From assembly GCF_004522175.1 (NCBI RefSeq), contig NZ_SDEB01000025.1, forward strand, positions 1 to 56,145: a stretch of 56,145 nucleotides of DNA. The letters run 5' to 3'. Position numbers and translations under genes: made by a program. The notes under the pieces were generated by a model. It was not told where the DNA came from and did not search any database. It was given only the letters and a program-made list of their open reading frames with translations. Shown piece by piece: positions 1 through 8,946 of this stretch; positions within the stretch are counted from its first letter, which is position 1, and every line of letters begins with the position of its first letter. The DNA comes from Paracoccus ravus. GTDB taxonomy: Bacteria > Pseudomonadota > Alphaproteobacteria > Rhodobacterales > Rhodobacteraceae.

Positions 1-2
1 AC

Positions 3-152
3 GACTACAACAACGTCAGGCCGCATTCCTCGCTGGGGAACAGAACACCAGCAGAAGCGCCCCGGACGCTTGAGCTACTTGATGGCAACGCGCCCGGCGC
101 GCTTGCCACACCGGAAACCGACCGCTATCAACCCCAAGGACTCTCGTTATGA
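3..152 (+). CDS. IS3-family transposase, C-terminal end (cut by window start)
   Basis: The open frame enters from the window edge and ends at TGA 150-152. Its start, DYNNVRPHSSLGNRTPAEA, is the signature of the extreme C-terminus of IS3-family OrfB (DDE integrase-type) transposases, where the YN..RPHSSL motif follows the catalytic Glu region. The rest of the gene lies outside the window, so I cannot tell whether the element is complete. It is followed within 10 bp by an inverted-repeat-like end (161-178), as expected for the right end of the element. Confidence 0.85.
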   Translation, partial: DYNNVRPHSSLGNRTPAEAPRTLELLDGNAPGALATPETDRYQPQGLSL

Positions 153-160
153 ACGAGCGA

Positions 161-178
161 CGACCGGGGGGCAGGTCA
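161..178. repeat. Putative IS3-type right terminal inverted repeat
   Basis: The bases CGACCGGGGGGCAGGTCA, read on the minus strand, start TGACCTGCCCCCC. IS3-group ends commonly begin with TGA followed by a C-rich tract. The site is just past the transposase stop at 152. The matching left end is outside the window, so the assignment rests on position and composition. Confidence 0.5.
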
Positions 179-198
179 TACATTAGGTGAGGGACTTC

Positions 199-212
199 GC
201 GGGGGCAGGTCA
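199..212. repeat. Second copy of the IS end motif
   Basis: GCGGGGGCAGGTCA repeats the last 12-13 bases of the end at 161-178, 34 bp downstream and in the same orientation. It could be the relic end of an older copy of the same IS into which, or next to which, the first inserted. Confidence 0.35.
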
Positions 213-336
213 AAGGCTGGGAGGTCAGCATCAAGATGGTCTACAATGTCTATAGAGCGTTAGGTTGCAGCTGCGGAACAAAACCCCTAAGCGAGTGAAG
301 GCTAAACTGCGTGACGACCGTGCGGAAGCCGTCGGG

Positions 337-490
337 TCCCAAAGCCAGCTGGTCATGGACAAAGTCCATCGCCCAGGCAGCGGTTGCAATATCGTGGCGA
401 AGATGTGGTCCGAACGTTGGAACGGATTTGCATGAAGGTCTCAAAAAGCTGCGGATCCTGACCATCGTCGACACGCATTCCCGCTATTGC
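337..490. mobile_element. Scrambled transposase remnant with parts on opposite strands
   Basis: The minus strand of 337-375 encodes WAMDFVHDQLALG, a motif around the first catalytic Asp of IS3-family transposases. The plus strand of 434-490 encodes EGLKKLRILTIVDTHSRYC, which in intact transposases follows directly after that motif. Here the halves face each other on opposite strands, so an inversion or a double insertion has scrambled the gene. No continuous transposase reading frame remains, and the stretch from 153 to 610 contains nothing else I can support. Confidence 0.65.
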
Positions 491-610
491 CCGGCACCGG
501 TTATGCCTGGCTCCTGCGCACCTGGCCTGACCTGCGGCCGATTGCTTCTCAAACTTCGCCACCTTGCCATGAGACTAAAACAACTCCCGGTCCGGGATCA
601 CGGGGCAAGG

Positions 611-1234
611 TCACCGAGGCGCATGGCCGGCGACGAAGAGCGCCACGCGAGTCGCGAGGTAATCCTCCAACGCCGCGGGAGCGAGCGGGGGCATCATCAG
701 AAGCGCGCGGCGTTGCAGCCCCGTCAGGACCATATCCACGAAAAGGCTGCCCGCGGCAGCGCAGTTCTCGACATGCAGATCTCCGCGGGCGGCGCGCAAT
801 TGCAGGTAATCACCGATGGTGGTCGCCGATCTGGCGGGGCCGGCCTCGTAAATCTTGCGCGCAAGCTCGGGAAATTTCTCGCCCGCGCCGATCATCACGC
901 GGATTGCCGCGAGAATTTGGGGGCGCAGCAAAGTCTCAAGCATCTGGCGCGCGATTTCACGCAATTCCTGCTCGACGCTTCCGGTTCCGGTTCCGATGCG
1001 GCGGACGGTTTCCTGCAACCGGCTACATTCCTCGGTCACTAGGGCCTCGAACATGGTCTCCTTATTGTCGAAATAGACATAAAGCGTTCCCTTCGAGACC
1101 TTTGCCGCGCTGGCGATATCCTGCATCGAAGCGCCCTCGAAGCCCTTTGACAGGAACATCTGCCGTGCGCCGTCCAGAATTTGCTGGCGCTTGGGGTTTT
1201 CCTCGCCCGGTACGACCGGCCGTTCATCGCTCAT
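611..1234 (-). CDS. TetR/AcrR-family repressor
   Basis: A 207-residue TetR-family repressor, a usual length. The N-terminal helix-turn-helix (about residues 20-65, QMFLSKGFEGASMQDIAS followed by VSKGTLYVYFDNKE) is canonical, and the helical C-terminal ligand domain is variable, as normal. I chose the ATG at 1232-1234 (MSDERPVV): the HTH then begins at the usual distance, while an upstream extension of 24 residues looks non-coding. The gene is divergent from the efflux genes, and the perfect palindrome at 1302-1340 is its obvious operator, implying autorepression and repression of the pump until a drug-like ligand binds. The ligand cannot be deduced. Confidence 0.95.
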   Translation of the reverse strand: MSDERPVVPGEENPKRQQILDGARQMFLSKGFEGASMQDIASAAKVSKGTLYVYFDNKETMFEALVTEECSRLQETVRRIGTGTGSVEQELREIARQMLETLLRPQILAAIRVMIGAGEKFPELARKIYEAGPARSATTIGDYLQLRAARGDLHVENCAAAGSLFVDMVLTGLQRRALLMMPPLAPAALEDYLATRVALFVAGHAPR

Positions 1235-1301
1235 GTCGCGGTTTTCCAAACTCTGTGATCCTGATCCGCATTCAATGCAAAAACACCCGCTGCGGCAAGC
1301 G

Positions 1302-1340
1302 ACCATACCATTGACCGAACGGTTCGGTCAATGGTATGGT
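1302..1340. promoter_or_regulatory. Perfect 39-bp palindrome: TetR operator with overlapping divergent promoters
   Basis: Two 19-base arms (1302-1320 and 1322-1340) are exact inverted copies around a single central G at 1321. The core is TTGACCGAACGGTTCGGTCAA. The left arm contains TTGACC (1311-1316), 18 bp before TATGGT (1335-1340), a plausible -35/-10 pair reading towards the efflux genes. By symmetry the other strand carries the same pair (GGTCAA 1326-1331 and ACCATA 1302-1307) reading towards tetR. A dimer pair bound here would block both promoters. Family knowledge supports TetR binding to such palindromes; the promoter assignment is inference. Confidence 0.85.
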
Positions 1341-1436
1341 GCTTCTGCCTCGAGAGGCGGATTCGCGCATTCGCGCATCGGGCGTTTCCCGGAAGGGAAC
1401 CCCACAACGAGCGGCGCGCTGCAGAAAGGCCGGATC

Positions 1437-2639
1437 ATGGCAGCCAAGGACGATATGGGCGCGCAAGCGCAGGCTGGGGCAGAGACCCCAAAGGCAGGCA
1501 AGGCCAAGCGGGTGCTATTGCTGATCGGCGCCGCTGTGCTTGCCTTTTCGGGCTATGCGGGCTGGGGCTGGTACAGTCACGGCCGCTTTCACGAGGAAAC
1601 CGATGACGCCTATCTTCAGGCCGATCTGATCACCTTGCAGGCGCGGGCGACGGGCTATGTCTCGGAACTGCTGATTGCCCCGAATGCTCCCGTCGCCAAG
1701 GGCCAGCTCATCGCCCGGATCGATCCCGAGGATCAACTTCTGGCCCTGGAACGCGCGCGCAATACGCTTGCCAGCGCGAATTCGGCGGTCAGCCAGATCG
1801 AGGCGCAGATCGTCTCGAACCGCGCCGCGATCGCGCAGGCCGATGCCTCTCTTGCCGCGGCCGAGGCCACGAATGACGGCGCGCAGAAAGCCTATCACCG
1901 GGCGAAAGAACTGAAATCCTCGTCGGCGGGAACGCAGGCCGCGCTGGACGCCGCTGAAGCGACCGCGAAATCGGCCGCTGCCCAGGTCCGCATGGCGCAA
2001 TCCGCCATCGCCCAAAGCCAGGCCGAGTTGAGCGTGCTGCAAGCCCGCGGCGAAAGCGCCCGGCTGGAGATCCGTGCGGCGCAGACCGCCATCCGTCAGG
2101 CCGAGCGTGACCTGGAATTCACCGAGATCCGCGCGCCCTTTGCCGGCATCCTGACCGAAAGGCAGATCGAACCGGGCTCTTTCGTGACATCCGGAACCCG
2201 GATCGGCACGCTGGTCCCGGTGGCCGACATCTATGTCGAGGCGAATTTCAAGGAAACCCAGATCGCAGAGGTCAAGCCCGGAGCCGAGGTCTTGGTCACC
2301 GTGGATGCCTGGCCGGATCATCCCTTGCGGGGCAGGGTCGAAAGCTTGACGGCAGGGACGGGGCAGGTCTTCAGCCTGCTGCCATCTTCGAATGCCACAG
2401 GCAATTTTACCAAGATCGTGCAGCGCGTTCCGGTTCGGATCTCGATCGATGACAAGGACCGCGCTTTGCTGCCCTTGCGCCCCGGCATGTCCGTTATCGT
2501 CTCGGTCGATATCCGCACCGGCCTGGACGAGGAGCCGGCGGTGTCGCCGCAGAGCCCCCCCGCCGAAACGCCCGAAGCTCCGGCCGTCAGCCAGCGCGAG
2601 GGCGGGGCGCTGAAGACCCTCGCCCGTAGCGGAGGCTGA
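1437..2639 (+). CDS. emrA: EmrA-like membrane fusion protein (HlyD family)
   Basis: A 400-residue periplasmic adaptor of a tripartite drug-efflux pump. One membrane anchor lies near residues 23-43 (RVLLLIGAAVLAFSGYAGWG), followed by the first half of the lipoyl-like domain (ETDDAYLQADLITLQARATGYV), a long alpha-helical hairpin rich in Ala/Glu/Gln (about 95-225), then the second lipoyl half and beta-barrel (FTEIRAPFAGILTERQIEPGSFV). I chose the ATG at 1437, preceded by AGAAAGG; upstream in-frame codons lie inside the operator. The EmrB-like porter begins 2 bp after the stop, so the two are surely cotranscribed. Substrate unknown. Confidence 0.93.
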   Translation: MAAKDDMGAQAQAGAETPKAGKAKRVLLLIGAAVLAFSGYAGWGWYSHGRFHEETDDAYLQADLITLQARATGYVSELLIAPNAPVAKGQLIARIDPEDQLLALERARNTLASANSAVSQIEAQIVSNRAAIAQADASLAAAEATNDGAQKAYHRAKELKSSSAGTQAALDAAEATAKSAAAQVRMAQSAIAQSQAELSVLQARGESARLEIRAAQTAIRQAERDLEFTEIRAPFAGILTERQIEPGSFVTSGTRIGTLVPVADIYVEANFKETQIAEVKPGAEVLVTVDAWPDHPLRGRVESLTAGTGQVFSLLPSSNATGNFTKIVQRVPVRISIDDKDRALLPLRPGMSVIVSVDIRTGLDEEPAVSPQSPPAETPEAPAVSQREGGALKTLARSGG

Positions 2640-2641
2640 CC

Positions 2642-4225
2642 ATGGCGGCCCAGGCAGGGGCCATCTCGGGCCCGGCAGCGGAGGATCAGGACCGGATCGA
2701 CCCGCGCCGCCTTGTCACCTTCCTACTGATGGTGCTGGGCATGTTCATGGCGATCCTGGATATCCAGATCGTCTCGGCCTCGTTGCCCGAAATTCAGTCC
2801 GGGCTGGCAGCTTCGGGCGACGAGATCCCGTGGATCCAGACCTCGTATCTGATTGCCGAGGTCATCATGATCCCGCTTTCGGGCTATCTGTCGCGCATGC
2901 TCTCGACGCGCTGGCTCTTTACCATTTCCTCGGCGGGTTTCACGCTGATGAGCCTGATGTGCGCCATGTCCAGCTCGATCGGCGAGATGATCCTGTGGCG
3001 CACGCTGCAGGGCTTCCTTGGCGGCGCGATGATCCCGACGGTCTTTGCCTGCGCCTATACGATCTTTCCGCGCTCGAAGATGCATATCGTCTCGCCCATG
3101 ATCGGGCTTGTCGCGACGCTGGCCCCGACCGTCGGACCGACGCTCGGCGGCTATCTGACCGAATTCATGAGCTGGCACTGGCTGTTCCTGATCAATGTCA
3201 TTCCCGGCATCATTGTCACGGTTGCCGCCTTTACCCTGATCGATTTCGACAAGCCCGACCTGAGCCTTTTCAACCGCTTCGACTGGCTGGGATTCATCGG
3301 TCTCGCGCTTTTCCTGGGCTCGATGGAATATGTCCTGGAAGAAGGCGCCAAAGAGGACTGGTTCGCCGACGAGTTCATCGTCCTGATGACCGCAATGATG
3401 GTGCTGGGCGGTTTTCTGTTCTTTTGGCGCGCCTTCACGGCCGAAGAGCCGGTGGTCCGGCTCGATGCCTTTGCCGACAAGAATTTCGTGATGGGATCGC
3501 TTTTTTCCTTTGGGCTGGGGATCGGACTTTACGGGCTGATCTATATCTTTCCGGTCTATCTGTCCGGGGTCCGGGGCTACAATTCGCTGCAGATCGGCGA
3601 GACCATGATGATCTCGGGGATCTCGATGTTCCTGACCGCGCCGATTGCGGGACGTTTCTCGCGCAGTGCCGATCCGCGGATCATGATGGGGATCGGGCTG
3701 GTGATGTTTGCCGCAAGCTGCTGGATGATGACCGGGCTGACCGAGGATTGGGATTATTGGGAGATCTTTCTGCCGCAGATCCTGCGCGGTGTGTCTCTGA
3801 TGCTCTGCATGGTTCCGGTGTCGAACATTGCGCTGGGAATGCTGCCGCCGGACAAGGTCAAGAACGCCTCGGGCCTGTTCAACCTGACGCGCAATCTGGG
3901 GGGCGCGGTCGGACTGGCGCTGATCAACACGATCCTGTCCAATCGCGAGGATTTCCACTTTTCCCGACTGGCCGAGGGGGTGACCGCGGGCAATGCGAGT
4001 GCGATGGAAAGCATCGGCACATTGTCCCGGATCTATTCCGAGCTGGGCCAGGCCGCCGAGGGCGCGGCGCTCGCGACGATCAATGGCATGGTCCGCCTTC
4101 AGGCCGTGGTCATGTCGCTGGCCGATATCTTTGTCCTTCTGACCGGGATCTTCCTTGGCCTCGGGGCGCTCTTGCTATTCGTCGAGAAGCCGGCAGCGGC
4201 AGGCGGAGGCGGCGGGGGGCACTGA
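2642..4225 (+). CDS. emrB: EmrB-like DHA2-family multidrug efflux MFS transporter
   Basis: A 527-residue inner-membrane proton/drug antiporter with about 14 hydrophobic segments, as in the DHA2 family. Motif D1 is visible in TM1 (LDIQIVSASLPEIQSGL), and the antiporter motif C region is in TM5 (APTVGPTLGGYLTEFMSWHW). The start ATG is 2 bp after the emrA stop, indicating translational coupling. The protein ends in a Gly run (GGGGGGH), a likely flexible tail without known role. With EmrA and an outer-membrane channel encoded elsewhere it would export hydrophobic compounds across both membranes. The TetR operator upstream should govern expression. Confidence 0.94.
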   Translation: MAAQAGAISGPAAEDQDRIDPRRLVTFLLMVLGMFMAILDIQIVSASLPEIQSGLAASGDEIPWIQTSYLIAEVIMIPLSGYLSRMLSTRWLFTISSAGFTLMSLMCAMSSSIGEMILWRTLQGFLGGAMIPTVFACAYTIFPRSKMHIVSPMIGLVATLAPTVGPTLGGYLTEFMSWHWLFLINVIPGIIVTVAAFTLIDFDKPDLSLFNRFDWLGFIGLALFLGSMEYVLEEGAKEDWFADEFIVLMTAMMVLGGFLFFWRAFTAEEPVVRLDAFADKNFVMGSLFSFGLGIGLYGLIYIFPVYLSGVRGYNSLQIGETMMISGISMFLTAPIAGRFSRSADPRIMMGIGLVMFAASCWMMTGLTEDWDYWEIFLPQILRGVSLMLCMVPVSNIALGMLPPDKVKNASGLFNLTRNLGGAVGLALINTILSNREDFHFSRLAEGVTAGNASAMESIGTLSRIYSELGQAAEGAALATINGMVRLQAVVMSLADIFVLLTGIFLGLGALLLFVEKPAAAGGGGGGH

Positions 4226-4301
4226 GCCGTCACCGCGGGCTTGCTCCTTGCTACCGGATCATCGCATTACTCGGGCGATGCGGGCAGATGAGGACAGCCA
4301 G

Positions 4302-5513
4302 ATGTCGAACCAACATTCATGGGGCAGCGCCAAGGCGCCGGATCGGGACTGGCTGATCGCGCAGGCCCACCGGCTATGGGATTTCCATGCGGCGGGCCTG
4401 GATCCCAGCGGCGGTTTCCGCACGCTGGACCTGACCGGCCAGCCACTTGCCGATACACCGCGCGGGCAGGGGGCCGAGCGTGCCCTGCATGATGTCTGCC
4501 GTATGATCCATTCCTATGCGCTGGCCGTTCACGCCGGTCATCCGCAGGGCCGCGCCATCGTCGATCACGGCATGAACTGGCTGTTCGACCGTCAGTATGA
4601 TCCGGTGCATGACGGCTTCTGGTGGTCGGTGGACGATGCCGGCCCGGTGGATTCGCGCAAGCAGGCTTACGGGCATGCCTTCGTGCTGCTTGCGGCGGCC
4701 TCGGCGCATCGCGCGGGCCATCCCCGCGCGACGGAACTGCGCGACCTTGCGCTGGATGCGCTGATGGGACGGTTCTGGGACAAAGATCATGGCGCGGTCA
4801 GCGACACGTTCGAGGCGGATTGGTCCGACGGGCTGGATTATCGCGGGCAGAATGCCAATATGCACCTGACCGAGGCGCTGCTGGCCGCCCATGCCGCCTG
4901 GGGGGATCCGGATCATCTGGCCGCGGCGCTCGGGATTGCCGAGCGACTCATCAACCGCCACGCCCGAGATGCCGGCTGGGTCGTGCCCGAGCATTTCACC
5001 CGCGACTGGCGCGAGGATCCCGATTTCGACGGTGACGCCATGTTCCGTCCCTCGGGGACCACGCCGGGCCATGCTCTGGAATGGAGCCGTCTCGTTCTGG
5101 AATTGTGGCAGCGCAACGGGCGGCGGGATGACTGGATGCCCGAAGCGGCCGAGGGCCTGTTCCGACGCGCCTTCGAACTGGGCTGGCTGCCCGATGGAGG
5201 CTTTGCCTATACGCTCGACAATTCGGGTGCGGTCTCGCGGGATTGGCGCCTGTGGTGGCCCTGCGCCGAGGCAATCGCGGCCGCGGCGACGCTGGATGAA
5301 TGTCGCCCTGATCCCTGGTTCCGCGCGCGTTGTGCCGAGGTCTGGGACTTCACCGATCGCTTCCTGATCGACCACAAGCATGGCGGCTGGTTCCATCAGA
5401 TCGACGCGCAGGGCCGCCCTGCCACAGGTGTCTTTGCCGGCAAACCCGACATCTATCACGCGCTTCAAGCCTGCCTGATCCCGGCGGGCATGATGTGGCC
5501 GGTTCCGGGCTGA
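4302..5513 (+). CDS. AGE-family (YihS-like) aldose-ketose isomerase/epimerase
   Basis: A 403-residue alpha/alpha-barrel enzyme of the N-acylglucosamine 2-epimerase superfamily. Hallmarks are AYGHAFVLLAAASAHR, GQNANMHLTEALLAAH, PGHALEWSRLVLELW and the C-terminal WWPCAEAIAAAATL and GGWFHQID; the histidines in the second, third and last blocks match the catalytic histidines of YihS/ManI. Overall it looks closer to mannose- or sulfoquinovose-type isomerases than to RnBP epimerases. I chose ATG 4302, with GAGG upstream; ATG 4278 is an alternative adding eight residues. It lies 76 bp after emrB and may not belong to that operon. Exact sugar unknown. Confidence 0.85.
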   Translation: MSNQHSWGSAKAPDRDWLIAQAHRLWDFHAAGLDPSGGFRTLDLTGQPLADTPRGQGAERALHDVCRMIHSYALAVHAGHPQGRAIVDHGMNWLFDRQYDPVHDGFWWSVDDAGPVDSRKQAYGHAFVLLAAASAHRAGHPRATELRDLALDALMGRFWDKDHGAVSDTFEADWSDGLDYRGQNANMHLTEALLAAHAAWGDPDHLAAALGIAERLINRHARDAGWVVPEHFTRDWREDPDFDGDAMFRPSGTTPGHALEWSRLVLELWQRNGRRDDWMPEAAEGLFRRAFELGWLPDGGFAYTLDNSGAVSRDWRLWWPCAEAIAAAATLDECRPDPWFRARCAEVWDFTDRFLIDHKHGGWFHQIDAQGRPATGVFAGKPDIYHALQACLIPAGMMWPVPG

Positions 5514-5704
5514 GGCCCGGATCGCGCTTCAGCGGCGCGGCTGCAACAGTGCAAGTGCCGATTGTGGCCGGGGGCTAGGTGACTTCCCGGCCAATTGCTA
5601 GCATCCATTGCAATTGCCGACGAATCGTTGGCCTGACCCGGCCGGCGCGCCGGGCATTCGTCGGAAGACCGCCTCACTGAAACCAAGTGGAAAGGTTGAC
5701 TGCC

Positions 5705-6508
5705 ATGACTTCATTCGCGAACGCATTCGGCCTTTTGACGGGGCTTGCGCTGGCCGCGACGGCGGCCTCGGCGCAGGATTCCGAGGATCTTGCCAAGCAG
5801 CTCTCGAACCCTGTCGCCTCGCTCATCAGCGTCCCGTTCCAGCTGAACCATGATAGTGGATACGGGCCGAACGATGGCGACCGCACGGTCCTGAACTTCC
5901 AACCGGTCATCCCGATCTCGCTCAATGCGGATTGGAACGTGATCTCGCGGACGATCGTCCCCTTCGTCTGGCAAGACGACATCGCCGGGGATTCGGGCAG
6001 CCAATCGGGGCTTGGCGATACCGTCGCGAGCTTCTTCTTTTCGCCCAAAGAGCCCGGCCCGGGCGGCTTGATCTGGGGCGTGGGCCCGGTCTTCCTGCTG
6101 CCTACCGCGACGGATGAATTGCTGGGTGGCGAGAAATGGGGCATCGGCCCGACCGCGGTCGTGCTGAAGCAAAGCGGTCCCTGGACGCTGGGCGGGCTTG
6201 CCAACCATATCTGGTCCGTCGCCGGCGAAGACGATCGCTCGGATGTCAGCTCGACCTTCCTGCAGCCCTTCGTCACCTATACCACGCCGACCTCCTGGAC
6301 CTTCTCGCTGAATACCGAGAGCACCTATGACTGGAAAGCCGAGGAATGGAGTGTGCCGATCAACATGGCGGTCTCGAAGTTGACCAAGTTGAATGGCCGC
6401 CCGGTGCAGTTTCAGCTTGGTGCGCGCTACTGGGCGGATGCACCCGAAAATGCCGCCGACGATTGGGGCATGCGCGCCGCAGTGGTCTTCCTCTATCCCA
6501 AAGGCTGA
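5705..6508 (+). CDS. Outer-membrane beta-barrel protein, transporter-like (MetA-pathway phenol-degradation family fold)
   Basis: A 267-residue protein with a Sec signal peptide ending near ATAASAQD (about residue 24), then alternating amphipathic strands with many aromatic girdle residues (WNVISRTIVPFVWQ, SFFFSPKEPGPGGLIWGVGP, WTFSLNTESTYDW). It has a short C-terminal strand, RAAVVFLYPKG. The pattern resembles the small barrels often annotated as 'transporter' or MetA-pathway phenol-degradation proteins, whose real substrates are mostly unknown. ATG 5705 is preceded by GGAAAGG at a good distance. It stands alone between the sugar isomerase and the DeoR operon, with a hairpin downstream (6535-6567). 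Confidence 0.75.
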   Translation: MTSFANAFGLLTGLALAATAASAQDSEDLAKQLSNPVASLISVPFQLNHDSGYGPNDGDRTVLNFQPVIPISLNADWNVISRTIVPFVWQDDIAGDSGSQSGLGDTVASFFFSPKEPGPGGLIWGVGPVFLLPTATDELLGGEKWGIGPTAVVLKQSGPWTLGGLANHIWSVAGEDDRSDVSSTFLQPFVTYTTPTSWTFSLNTESTYDWKAEEWSVPINMAVSKLTKLNGRPVQFQLGARYWADAPENAADDWGMRAAVVFLYPKG

Positions 6509-6534
6509 CCGCCGGAACCGACGCAATGAAACAG

Positions 6535-6567
6535 GATTGCTCATGCTGCGACGCAGTATGAGCAATC
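6535..6567. promoter_or_regulatory. 16-bp inverted repeat between the barrel gene and the DeoR operon
   Basis: GATTGCTCATGCTGCG (6535-6550) and CGCAGTATGAGCAATC (6552-6567) are inverted copies with one mismatch around a single central A. In RNA the mismatch is a G-U pair, giving a nearly perfect stem. No T-run follows, so it is not a textbook terminator. It may end the barrel transcript, or, being about 74 bp before the DeoR start, serve as that repressor's operator. Confidence 0.6.
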
Positions 6568-6640
6568 TGTGACAAAGTATTTACATACCGAGCCCTTCAA
6601 GATAGCCTTTGCTCAGGATTGAAGCGATTCTGAGACCGAT

Positions 6641-7414
6641 GTGACCGATTTCGAGCGCCAGGAAAAAATCGTCATGCTGCTCGATGAGCGACCTTTTGCA
6701 TCGGTGCGTGACCTTCAGCACCTGATCGGTGTCTCGGGCGCGACGATCCGGCGCGATATCGAAAAGCTCAACGAGGCGGGTCGGGCCCGCAAGGTCTATG
6801 GCGGGGTCGCCGCAGTCGAACGGGGCGTCCGCGCCGCCTCTCTGCCTTTCGTCGAAAATCGCGACATTGCCGTCGCCGCCAAGCGCGCCATCGCCCGCGA
6901 GGCCGAAAAGCTGGTGCAGGACGGCAGTTCCATCATCGTCCATGCCGGGTCGACCTGCTTCCATTTCGGCTGTCGCATCGCCCATCGCAACCTGCGCGTC
7001 TATACGAACTCGCTGCCGCTGGCCTCGTATCTGGGTGAGCACGGCACCTGCCAATTGACCGTCGGCGGCGGCGACCTGCATCGCGAGCCGGGGCTGCTTT
7101 ACGATGTCGCGACGACCAGCCACCGTTTCTATGCGGCGCAATTCTTTGTGGGCGCGCTGGGGATCAGCGAGCAGGGTATCCTGGAACAGCATCCGCTGCT
7201 TGTGCGGCTCTGCGACGAGATGAGCCGGACGGCTTCCGAGGTGATCCTCCTGGCCGACAGCCGCAAGTTCTCGGTTCATCCGCCGACCGTCGCCCTGCCA
7301 TTCTCGCGGATCGCCCGCGTCGTGACCGATGACGGCCTGTCGGACGCCCATGCAAGGATGCTCGAACGCGCGGGCGTCGAAATCACCATCGCCCAGATCG
7401 AGAGGGAACAATGA
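6641..7414 (+). CDS. DeoR/GlpR-family transcriptional regulator
   Basis: A 257-residue repressor. The N-terminal HTH (about residues 5-58) shows the DeoR pattern [21 protein letters not shown], followed by the DeoRC sensor domain typical for phosphorylated sugars ([49 protein letters not shown]). The start is GTG 6641, the only codon that gives the standard short N-terminus. Its stop overlaps the ABC-ATPase start by 4 bp, so the regulator is the first gene of the operon it probably controls. The inducer is likely a pentulose phosphate, inferred from the downstream araD/araB homologues. Confidence 0.92.
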   Translation: MTDFERQEKIVMLLDERPFASVRDLQHLIGVSGATIRRDIEKLNEAGRARKVYGGVAAVERGVRAASLPFVENRDIAVAAKRAIAREAEKLVQDGSSIIVHAGSTCFHFGCRIAHRNLRVYTNSLPLASYLGEHGTCQLTVGGGDLHREPGLLYDVATTSHRFYAAQFFVGALGISEQGILEQHPLLVRLCDEMSRTASEVILLADSRKFSVHPPTVALPFSRIARVVTDDGLSDAHARMLERAGVEITIAQIEREQ

Positions 7415-8946
7415 GCCAAAGCCCGATCCTCGAGATGCGCAACATCTCCAAGACCTTCGGCGCAGTTCGCGCGCTCAAGGATGTCAGCCTGACCGTCCTG
7501 CCGGGCGAGCTGCACGCCCTGATGGGCGAGAATGGCGCGGGCAAGTCGACGCTGATGAAGATCCTCTCGGGCGCCTATATCGCCGACCCGGGCGGCACGG
7601 TCATCATCGAGGGCAAGTCCCGCGAAGAAGCCGCGGGCAGCGTTGCGGTGATCTATCAGGAACTGTCGCTCGCGCCCAATCTCACGGTCGCCCAAAACAT
7701 GTTCCTTGGCCGCGAGATCGCCAGCCGCGGCGTGCTGAACCGCCGCGCCGCGCTGGAACGGGCCCAGCCCATCCTTGATCGGCTGGGCGTCCATTTCAGC
7801 GCACAGACGATGGTGAGCGACCTGTCGCTTGGCGAAAGACAAATGGTCGAGATCGCCCGCGCCCTGACCACCGATGCCCGGCTGATCGTCATGGACGAGC
7901 CCACGACCTCGCTTTCCGCGCGAGAGACCGAGCGACTTTTCGAAGTCATCGCCCGTCTGAAATCCCACGGCATCGCGATCATCTATATCAGCCACCGCAT
8001 GGAAGAGGTCTATGCCCTGGCCGACCGCTGCTCGGTGCTGCGCGACGGCGTCTATATCGGCACGCTGGATCGCTCGGACCTGTCGGCGCAGCGGCTCGTG
8101 TCGATGATGGTCGGGCGCGATCTGGACAGCTTCTACAAGAAGGAACATCTCGCCTCGCCCGATCACAGCGGCACGCCGCTTTTCTCGGTGCGCGACATGT
8201 CCGATGGCGGGCTGGTCAAGGGCTGTTCCTTCGATCTTTTCCGCGGCGAGGTTCTGGGCATCGCCGGTCTTGTCGGCTCGGGCCGGACGGAACTGGCCCG
8301 GCTGATCTATGGCGCGGATGCCCGCATCAGCGGCACGGTCGCGATCGACGGCCAGCCGGTCGATACGTCGAGCCCGCGCGCCGCACTCGCATCGGGCATT
8401 GCCTATCTGACCGAAGATCGCAAAAAGCTCGGCCTGTTCCTCGACATGTCAATCCTTGAAAACGTCAATATCGGCGTGATCGAGAAGGACGCGAAATCCG
8501 GCGGGCGGCTGGATTTCCGCGCCGCCGCGCGGCGTGCGAATGACGCGATCAAATCGCTTGCGGTCAAGGCCCCCCATGCCCGCATGCCCGTCGGCGGGCT
8601 GTCGGGTGGCAACCAGCAGAAGGTGCTGATCGCGCGGCTTCTGGAAACCGGGCCCAAGGTCGTGATCCTTGACGAGCCCACCCGCGGCGTCGATGTCGGC
8701 GCCAAATCCGAAATCTACAAGCTGATCGACGGGCTGGCCCGCAAGGGCGTCGGCGTCATCATGATCTCGAGCGAACTGCCCGAGATCATCGGCGTCTCGG
8801 ACCGCGTGCTGGTCATGCGCGAAGGCCATATCGCCGGGCAGGTTCCCGCCCAGCCCGGAGAGGCGATCAGTCAAGAGGCCATCATGGAGCTTTCGACCGG
8901 CTCGGTTTCCGAACCCGCCCCGGCCCAGGAAGGAGCAATGCAATGA
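7411..8946 (+). CDS. Sugar ABC transporter ATPase, tandem domains (RbsA/AraG/XylG class)
   Basis: A 511-residue double ATPase of CUT2 sugar importers. Domain 1 has Walker [10 protein letters not shown] (about 40-48), the variant signature [15 protein letters not shown] and Walker [13 protein letters not shown]. Domain 2 has the degenerate Walker A region [16 protein letters not shown], signature [15 protein letters not shown] and [16 protein letters not shown]. One active and one degenerate site is normal for this class. It overlaps the regulator by 4 bp upstream and the permease by 4 bp downstream. It powers import of a monosaccharide or polyol, probably an arabinose- or ribulose-related pentose judging from the metabolic genes that follow. 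Confidence 0.96.
   Translation: MSQSPILEMRNISKTFGAVRALKDVSLTVLPGELHALMGENGAGKSTLMKILSGAYIADPGGTVIIEGKSREEAAGSVAVIYQELSLAPNLTVAQNMFLGREIASRGVLNRRAALERAQPILDRLGVHFSAQTMVSDLSLGERQMVEIARALTTDARLIVMDEPTTSLSARETERLFEVIARLKSHGIAIIYISHRMEEVYALADRCSVLRDGVYIGTLDRSDLSAQRLVSMMVGRDLDSFYKKEHLASPDHSGTPLFSVRDMSDGGLVKGCSFDLFRGEVLGIAGLVGSGRTELARLIYGADARISGTVAIDGQPVDTSSPRAALASGIAYLTEDRKKLGLFLDMSILENVNIGVIEKDAKSGGRLDFRAAARRANDAIKSLAVKAPHARMPVGGLSGGNQQKVLIARLLETGPKVVILDEPTRGVDVGAKSEIYKLIDGLARKGVGVIMISSELPEIIGVSDRVLVMREGHIAGQVPAQPGEAISQEAIMELSTGSVSEPAPAQEGAMQ

Noticed and set aside
2723..3958. Long open frame opposite emrB (411 codons)
   Set aside because: A shadow of a GC-rich coding strand; charged, low-complexity product with no domain.
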